Source: Ophiura sarsii | Lineage: Eukaryota; Echinodermata; Ophiuroidea; Amphilepidida; Ophiuridae | Reading direction: 5' to 3' | Length of the DNA stretch: 64,000 nucleotides | Assembly (NCBI GenBank): GCA_035610835.1 | Contig: CM069450.1 | Span: 32,480,971 to 32,544,970, forward strand | Shown here: in pieces, positions 58,176 through 64,000 of the stretch | How the letters are laid out: every line of letters starts with the position of its first letter | Position numbering within the stretch: the first letter of the stretch is position 1 | Made by a program: the position numbers and the translations under genes | The notes under the pieces: generated by a model | The model's database searches: none | Told to the model about the DNA's origin: nothing | What the model saw: the letters and a program-made list of their open reading frames with translations, nothing else

Positions 58176-58754
58176 CAGTGAGTCAACAAAAAAGGGTGTT
58201 GTCAGAGTAAAATAATTATTAAATATTTCTTACCAAAAATATGAAAGTAACCAATGCTTGAATCTATAGCTGAATTTATTTATTGTTGTCAGCAAAAAGA
58301 ATCACATTAATACATGGTATTGCTATTCAGTTATGACTATTTTGGTAAAGTTAATACATTTTGAAACCGAACAAAATATTGAGGTTGTACTCAATGAAGC
58401 ATGATATTTATCTATGATTAAGTGGCTACACGCATGAGACACAATAAGACAAACTTGCTCAGATTGTATTTTCATACATTAAATGCAAAATAATGACAAA
58501 ACACGCCATTATTTAATAATGTAATTCAAAAGAACTTGTTAGAGAGATATCATAAATCTTGTTCGGTTTTTAAAATGTACACTTTTATCTAAATGGGCAT
58601 AACACATGTTTTCCTCAACTAATTTTAACCAACTTAAATTCTTTTGAAAGCTAATGAGACAGCCTCTCTGCTAAAGTAAATATTTTGAATAACTTTGACA
58701 CAGATGCTTAGAAATAAAATCCCAAAGTTGAGTACGCTTGCTTTACTCACCCTG
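58176..58754. mobile_element. mariner-like short element, right-arm copy
   Basis: Ends CAGTGAGTCAACAAAAAAGG and (reverse complement) CAGGGTGAGTAAAGCAAGC are flanked by TA (58174-58175 and 58755-58756). It has no coding capacity. It is at the same place as 28491-29064 in the left arm, so it predates the duplication. Confidence 0.82.
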
Positions 58755-59146
58755 TATGTCGAATAGTGTTACATCTCTGAAATATGCCTTCTGTTATTAA
58801 TGTTGACAACAATCATCCCGGGGTATCTCATTGACATGCCTGTTCTCATATACAGTTGATCCGTAGTGCTTATGGTACTCACACATACTCCATAGCGATA
58901 TGAAGTTCGCAAATTGAATTTAGATCGTCAATTTAGTATCATGAGTCAAAGCAATAATAAGTATCAACTTTTACCCAAGGATGTCTCGGATGTCCAATGA
59001 CAGTAGTAAGATAGCACCATCGAATTTATATAAGTGTTCTTTGTTTGAAATCACACAAATAATCATAACCGAAATAGAAAGTTGAAGTGATAAAATACAA
59101 ACGTAATACTAGTTCATCCATGTCATCTGTTAGTATAAGTAATTTA

Positions 59147-59407
59147 GGAAAGGTGTATTTTAGGTCCTAGATACCACTATCGTCCAATAGTGGAACATTA
59201 AAATTGCGAGTATAGGTCAATACTGGTAGGGTATTACGTAAAACCAGTGAGATTTGTTCCAGTATTGAATGATACTGGTACAGACATTTGCGGCAGTATC
59301 AGCCGATACTGGAACACTGACTTTGTACAGTATCGAACGACTGTGTGTTCCAGTATCGGACGATACTAGTACAGTCCAGAGTCTGGGACCTAAAGTACAC
59401 TTTTCCC
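59147..59407. mobile_element. small TIR element with palindrome array, copy 2
   Basis: Ends GGAAAGGTGTATTTTAGG and the reverse complement of GGGAAAAGTGTACTTTAGG are flanked by TA. It holds fewer intact CCAGTATCG/CGATACTGG palindromes than the left-arm copy and is 45 bp shorter. Confidence 0.82.
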
Positions 59408-59545
59408 TACCAAACAATGCTATGAAGAGCGCTAGAATAAGACATTAGTCATGGTGTGTTTGGCGACGATCATTTTGAAATAATGATCGAGTTATCAATA
59501 TTATCTTATACAATGAATAAACATGTTGAATGTGGTTTCAAATTA

Positions 59546-60258
59546 AAGATTATTATTAGTTTGTAAACAGGCAACGCATCTTTAAAATAGAAACCATTAT
59601 TGATAATCACAAACAAACGATATTTATGTCAATTTACAAAATTTTGTTCCAATTTTGAAAGATGATAGATTCACAATTTAATCGAAATTATCGCTTTTGA
59701 AAATGTTTAAAATCACCAACCATCTTAAGCAAAAGGTGTATAGAATGGTATGCGTGGCTAACTCGGCTACGGTGACCGGCAATGATTTGCTTCAAAATAG
59801 CTGAGGAAGTGAATATTGATAAGAAAAGAAGATATGCCAAGTTTGATTTTCTTCCAAAAAGCCGTTTTTGATTTACGGAATTTTTCGTTATTTGAAAACC
59901 CATTGACTTACTACAGGAGGCAATGCCAAATTCCCAAATACTGCCAAATTTCAAAAAACACATTTGAATATAGTTTTTTTCTATTCATTTAAAATCAATG
60001 TATGCTAAAGACGCTTATTTTATTCTGATGCCAAAACACCAAGGTATTACACAATTTTTTTCCTCCACCAATGTGTGGTGATGGATGGTATATTCACTGG
60101 GAATGTTAGTACGTTTTCACTAGTTTCTAGAAACACTATATTGCCAAATTGTGTGAATTTCTACAGACAAATCTACATGTTCAATTTGTACAAACAAGAT
60201 GTCATATAAAAGGTATTTAAGTTTAGAAAATTCTCTCGTGAGTTTTTCCTAATTTTAA
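59546..60258. other. unassigned sequence
   Basis: Nothing recognised. Confidence 0.3.
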
Positions 60259-60321
60259 TTAACTTAAAAGTGTTCTAACTTAACTTAAAAGTGTTTTAAC
60301 TTAACTTAAAAGTGTTCTAGA
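60259..60321 (+). repeat. 21-bp tandem repeat, three units
   Basis: TTAACTTAAAAGTGTTCTAA-type units run head to tail (third unit at 60301) with one or two substitutions. Confidence 0.88.
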
Positions 60322-61426
60322 CTCTTCTACAGCCTTTAGAAAATTTCCCTAAAATCATTAAAAAAAAATATTTTAATGTTTTTAATTTTTCAAAATTAAC
60401 AGTTTCCCCACACCCTGTTGGTATATCTTGCTTTTACTCTTAGCACTATATTATTTGCAAAATTTCACGAGAGAATTTAGTATTAATATGCTTATAAATG
60501 TATTCCCAAAGTATCATGGCCATAGCACTTTTCCTTTAGTCTAGAGAAATTCCAGAAGGTGAACACTTAGGGAATTTTCAAAAAATAAAGAAAAACATAA
60601 GAAATTTAAAAAATGATCCGAAAGTCCTGAAATAGGTAGAAAAAGACTTATTTTTACTGTGGTCTCAGTATAAATAGTATAAATATAATTGATTTGGTAT
60701 TACTGCCGTTTTTCTGTAGTTGTGTAGGAGCTGAGTTAGCATTTTTTAAAGTAATATTTGTTTGACGTAGAGGAACTGTTCAGCTTTTAGTACTTCTTCC
60801 TTCCTGAATCTTTAAAGGGCCATTGAGATTACCGGGAAATATGATAGACGGCTAATTAATGTAAACGGTTTCAGATGGTAGTTTGTTTATGCCCAAGTAT
60901 TATGTAGATGCATAAATCGGGAGTGCATTGAATTGATCTGAACATTGAATACGAACGAGAACCTTTTGTTACGGGCACGTATGAGTAGAAGTGGGTTCTT
61001 TCTATAATACTGTAATGCCTAACAGAGCCGCGTTTTGAGATTATTTGTCATTGGAAAGTGTTACATTTTTTGAAAAGATTACGAAGTTAACGTTACGTAT
61101 TTTTTCATAAAAAATCAAAACAAAAAAATATTGAATATAATAAAATGAAAAGTATGCGATAATCTTTAAAAAGAGTTCTGTTACGCGCAGTAGTATATAT
61201 AGTTCAGTCAGTTCCAAATTGGCGAAACTGTTTGCAACAGCTTAGGAATTCAGAAGAGCGTGAGCGCACAAGTCGCTGAACAACAATCTAGCAACGACAT
61301 TTGTAGTAGTCTAACACGTTGTCCCAGGAATTCATATACTATTTGAAACGGTACTCCGCGGTCATCGTTATCCATTATCAAAATATAATTAAATCAATCC
61401 AGGACCTCACATCCCTTACAGATTTG
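60322..61426. other. unassigned AT-rich sequence
   Basis: Nothing recognised. Confidence 0.3.
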
Positions 61427-61479
61427 AAATTCGGGACATAATAGCAACATAATAGCAACTGCTATTATGTCCCGAATTT
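61427..61479. repeat. perfect hairpin with 20-base arms
   Basis: AAATTCGGGACATAATAGCA and its exact reverse complement flank a 13-base loop that itself repeats the arm phrase ACATAATAGCA. That arrangement suggests a replication template switch. Confidence 0.85.
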
Positions 61480-61768
61480 TCGCTAAATAACCAATGAGAA
61501 GCCGTGTTATGAAGTAATTAAAATACATCCCATCATAGCAACCACAGCCGAATTCGCCGATAATGAAGCGTGATTGGTCTAAACGCATCACATGACGATC
61601 CTGGAATGCGGAAGTATTGAATTCGGCAGCTGTTTCGCGACGGTCATGTTGTTTATGGCTGTTCAATCGCTACATATTTTCTCTGATATTATCGAAAATA
61701 GTAATTTTAGAATATTCCTTGTAATTATTTTGGCATTTTAATGATTTTTTAAACCATTGTGGATCATA
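61480..61768 (+). promoter_or_regulatory. candidate promoter/leader region
   Basis: A more CG-rich stretch than its surroundings contains a direct CCAAT (61491-61495) and an inverted one (ATTGG, 61573-61577), TCACATGACG at about 61588, and several CG sites (CCGAATTCGCCG, TTTCGCGACGG). It lies directly before the open frame at 61769. No TATA box stands out. This is inference only. Confidence 0.3.
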
Positions 61769-61963
61769 ATGTGGTCTCCGGACGGAGCTGAAAGGGTAGT
61801 TGAGGCGATGAAAGATGCTCGGGTTCTTGGATTAACCAGTGTTTATAATGCTGCATTGACTGATGTTAAAACGGAATATTTTGGCAAGGACTCTTATTCA
61901 GATTATGATATACACATTATAAACTCTAGAGACAACCTTGTGCACGAATCAGGCACTGGTTAA
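61769..61963 (+). CDS. candidate short coding exon, unidentified
   Basis: A 64-codon frame starts at ATG 61769 (A at -3). It reads MWSPDGAERVVEAMKDARVL, continues with GLTSVYNAALTDVK and KDSYSDYDIHIINSRDNLVH, and stops at 61961-61963. The peptide has balanced composition without low complexity, unlike most short frames in the window, and follows a promoter-like region. I do not recognise the family. A first exon ending at the weak donor CTG|GTTAAA near 61957 is possible. A chance frame remains quite possible. Confidence 0.3.
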   Translation: MWSPDGAERVVEAMKDARVLGLTSVYNAALTDVKTEYFGKDSYSDYDIHIINSRDNLVHESGTG

Positions 61964-62439
61964 ATTGTACAACAAAAGTATCATGCAATATTGAAAGGTC
62001 TATTTTCCGGTATTAAATCCCGCATTAAAAAGCAAAAGGCCGCAAAGGGTGGCTTTATAAATTGAAGATAAGGGAGGTTAAATAATTGACATTAATTAGG
62101 TTTAAATTTTAAGATGTCCATCATTTCATTGAAATCGAATTAAAGGAACATGCTTGTTGCTAAGGAGATATTAATCCATCTCAAGTGTCATTTGTCATGT
62201 TTGTTTATTTACACAGTTTGTTACACTTCCCTGACGATCAATTTCTCAATACTGGGTTTCTTGGTAGTGTCAACTTCTTTGCTCATATCTGTGGATAGAA
62301 ACAAACTATAATAGTGGTTAATATATCTTTTTAAAGCTAAAATATTATATGTTAAGAATATGATAATAAAACTTCTGGGTTTCTTTTGCAAATTTCTACC
62401 CATTTCGTGGTGCCATGTCACATTTAGTTGTTTTTTTTG
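61964..62439. other. unassigned sequence
   Basis: Nothing recognised. Confidence 0.3.
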
Positions 62440-63545
62440 TTTTTTTACCTCAAAAATGATTGGGTGCAATTTCGGCATTTTTTACCAAAAAGTTTTCCAC
62501 CAATTTTGAGCCAAGAAAGAGTTTTCATTTGGACAAAATTCTAAAAATCAGCATTTGTAGTAAACCTTGATACTAAGAATGGATTCTCTGACGTATTTAC
62601 TATCCAATGCATTACGGTTCCGTTCCCTGTATAAAATTCAACTTTCTTGACCACGTCTTTGAGGACTTATCCAGGGTAATAAATCATCCCCTCCTACACC
62701 ATTTATCTAATTTATTTAACACCAACTGTGTCTTGCCAGCGTGCGTGCTACCATTTTTACCGCTGTCCTAAGCATAGCTCAAGGCTCTTTAGTCTGGGTG
62801 TAACTAGAAGCCCTATATACTACTTTTGAAAATGTTCTTGTGTTCAGAAGTTCCCACTTTTAATTTCAATTTGTCATAAAAACTAGTGCTATATCATATT
62901 TTATAAAAACAAAAGTTCAAATTTCGAGAGAAAATAAAATCCCATTATATTATCCAAAGAGCAGATTTTCGTTTTAAAACTAGCCCAAATCTGGCGGAAA
63001 GTCACCACGTGTGTCAAGTCATGTGGCAAGACTGCAGCGCCTCAGGCTTGTTTCTAGTTCTACCGCTGCCACACTCAAGGTCCCCCAGCATGCATGGATG
63101 TAATTCTTGGGTGGAACTTACTAATAATAGCGTCATGGCCAGTTCAACCTGTCGAACTTGGGGCTCAAACCTTACAGGCAACTGGAATGTAATGGTATAC
63201 TTTTATGTACATCACATTAATACATTGTAGTTCAAAAGTTACAGCGCTTGATGAATGTCATATTTTTGTGTTAGCACCCCCCCCCCCCCTAAAAACTTTC
63301 ATAAATTGGTTTATTCAATGTTTATTTGATGAAAATCCTGAACAAATTTCTGTCATGTTTGGACAATTTGATTGATGAACATGGTACTGAAGGTTGTAAT
63401 AATATTGGCTGGGGGAACATTTCAAATATAAATATACTAGATACTAGTATATACATATTAGTACTAGTAGATAAAACATGTCAAGTAAAATCACAAATAT
63501 CGTTGAAAGATTTGCTAAATAACTGTGTTAAATATAGACATCTCT
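62440..63545 (-). repeat. dispersed G-run repeat, copy split by an insertion
   Basis: Read on the minus strand the outer parts (63545-63195 and 62609-62440) follow the order of 26380-26860, including a C run at about 63277-63288 that is the G run of the family. The middle 585 bp has no counterpart there. Confidence 0.8.
62610..63194. mobile_element. 585-bp insertion with imperfect inverted ends
   Basis: The left end CATTACGGTTCCGTTCCCTG and the right end (reverse complement) CATTACATTCCAGTTGCCTG are similar over about 20 bases. The insertion separates two halves of a dispersed repeat that is continuous at 26.4-26.9 kb. AATG occurs at both junctions and may be the target duplication. No coding capacity was seen. 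The exact ends are uncertain by a few bases. Confidence 0.6.
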
Positions 63546-63599
63546 TGGGGCTCATGTCCTTTCTCTCAACCGATATAAACGCGTTTTTACATCGATCTA

Positions 63600-63983
63600 A
63601 GGCCTAAAAAAAAAGTTTGATTGGCGTAACATGACCAAAACAAATAGGGTAGGTCGGTCGGGATTTTTTTTCTTTTTTCTTTTCAAATCACCTACTTTTG
63701 AACACTTGAAAGACAGCAGTACACAAATCATAGCTCTAGCGTATTTAATTGCCGGGCAAAAATGTATCGTTGTGTTCAACAATATATCATTTCGATGGGG
63801 ACTTAAAATAGCCGAAATTGAAAGCAAATAGTCAAAACCTTTAATACTTTGTTCAATTTTTATAAATAAATATATATATATATTTTATTTTTTTCCCCTC
63901 AAAATAATAAAAAAATATTCAGGGTCGGCGATGTTTTAGGGTCGGTCGGGTTACGCCAATCAAACCTCTTTTTTTTTAGGCCT
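63600..63983. mobile_element. 384-bp TIR element
   Basis: It begins AGGCCTAAAAAAAAAG then TTTGATTGGCGTAAC. It ends in the reverse complement GTTACGCCAATCAAAC, then CTCTTTTTTTTTAGGCCT. The inner sequence continues the symmetry weakly (GGTCGGTCGGG near both ends). There is no coding capacity, and no clear target duplication. Confidence 0.8.
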
Positions 63984-64000
63984 AAGCGTGATTTTAAAGC
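63984..64000. other. window end, unassigned
   Basis: Too short to interpret. Confidence 0.3.

Larger units (their letters stand above)
56765..59545 (-). repeat. large inverted duplication, right arm
   Basis: This is the reverse-complement counterpart of 27630-29851 plus 47616-47830. Its TA at 56966-56967 is the undivided site at which the left arm holds the tandem array. Between the nested elements it has stretches rich in AACGTT (about 57660-57860), parts of which also occur in the left arm. A local G run lies at about 57368-57378. Confidence 0.88.

Overview
The window looks like AT-rich, intergenic DNA from an animal, most likely a marine invertebrate. This rests on the mobile-element families present: CR1/L2-like and RTE-like LINE remnants, several short non-autonomous elements inserted at TA, and a decayed element encoding an XPG/FEN-like (PIN-type) protein. 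There are no operons, prokaryotic promoters or ribosome-binding sites. I could not confirm a single host protein-coding gene. The only host-like candidate is a short open frame behind a promoter-like stretch near 61.8 kb. The species cannot be named from the sequence.

Layout. 0-4 kb: a CR1/L2-like LINE tail on the minus strand, an RTE-like LINE pseudogene on the plus strand, and a 1.1-kb terminal-inverted-repeat (TIR) element flanked by TA. 4-15.8 kb: mostly unrecognised DNA, with a fairly fresh RTE 3' end (9.6-10.3 kb), one small TIR element and degenerate repeats. 15.8-16.9 kb: a second copy of the 1.1-kb element in opposite orientation. 17-27.6 kb: dispersed repeats tied to very long G or C runs, several perfect palindromes, and a roughly 1-kb sequence present three times.

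27.6-59.5 kb is one large structure. Two inverted arms, about 27.63-29.85 kb (continuing at 47.62-47.83 kb) and 56.77-59.55 kb, are old copies of one another and share the same two nested short elements. The left arm is split by a 17,760-bp tandem array (29854-47613). The right arm keeps the empty site, with a single TA where the array has a TA on each side. The array alternates a 273-bp module E and a 2261-bp module S, begins and ends with E, and lacks E once. At that place only CATG remains, which resembles a cut-and-paste excision scar.

Between the arms lie a tRNA-like remnant, a G/C-run repeat, an 18-bp minisatellite, a LINE tail, and a 4.7-kb TIR-bounded element (about 49.65-54.33 kb). 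That element carries the broken PIN-type gene and a nested mariner-like short element. A 106-bp tandem repeat, a 100-N assembly gap and another LINE ORF2 end follow.

59.5-64 kb holds a 21-bp tandem repeat, a 20-bp-arm hairpin, the candidate promoter and exon, a dispersed G-run repeat split by a 585-bp insertion, and a terminal 384-bp TIR element. The order of events can be read: the small elements came first, then the inverted duplication, then insertion of the E/S array in one arm, then homogenisation of its inner units.
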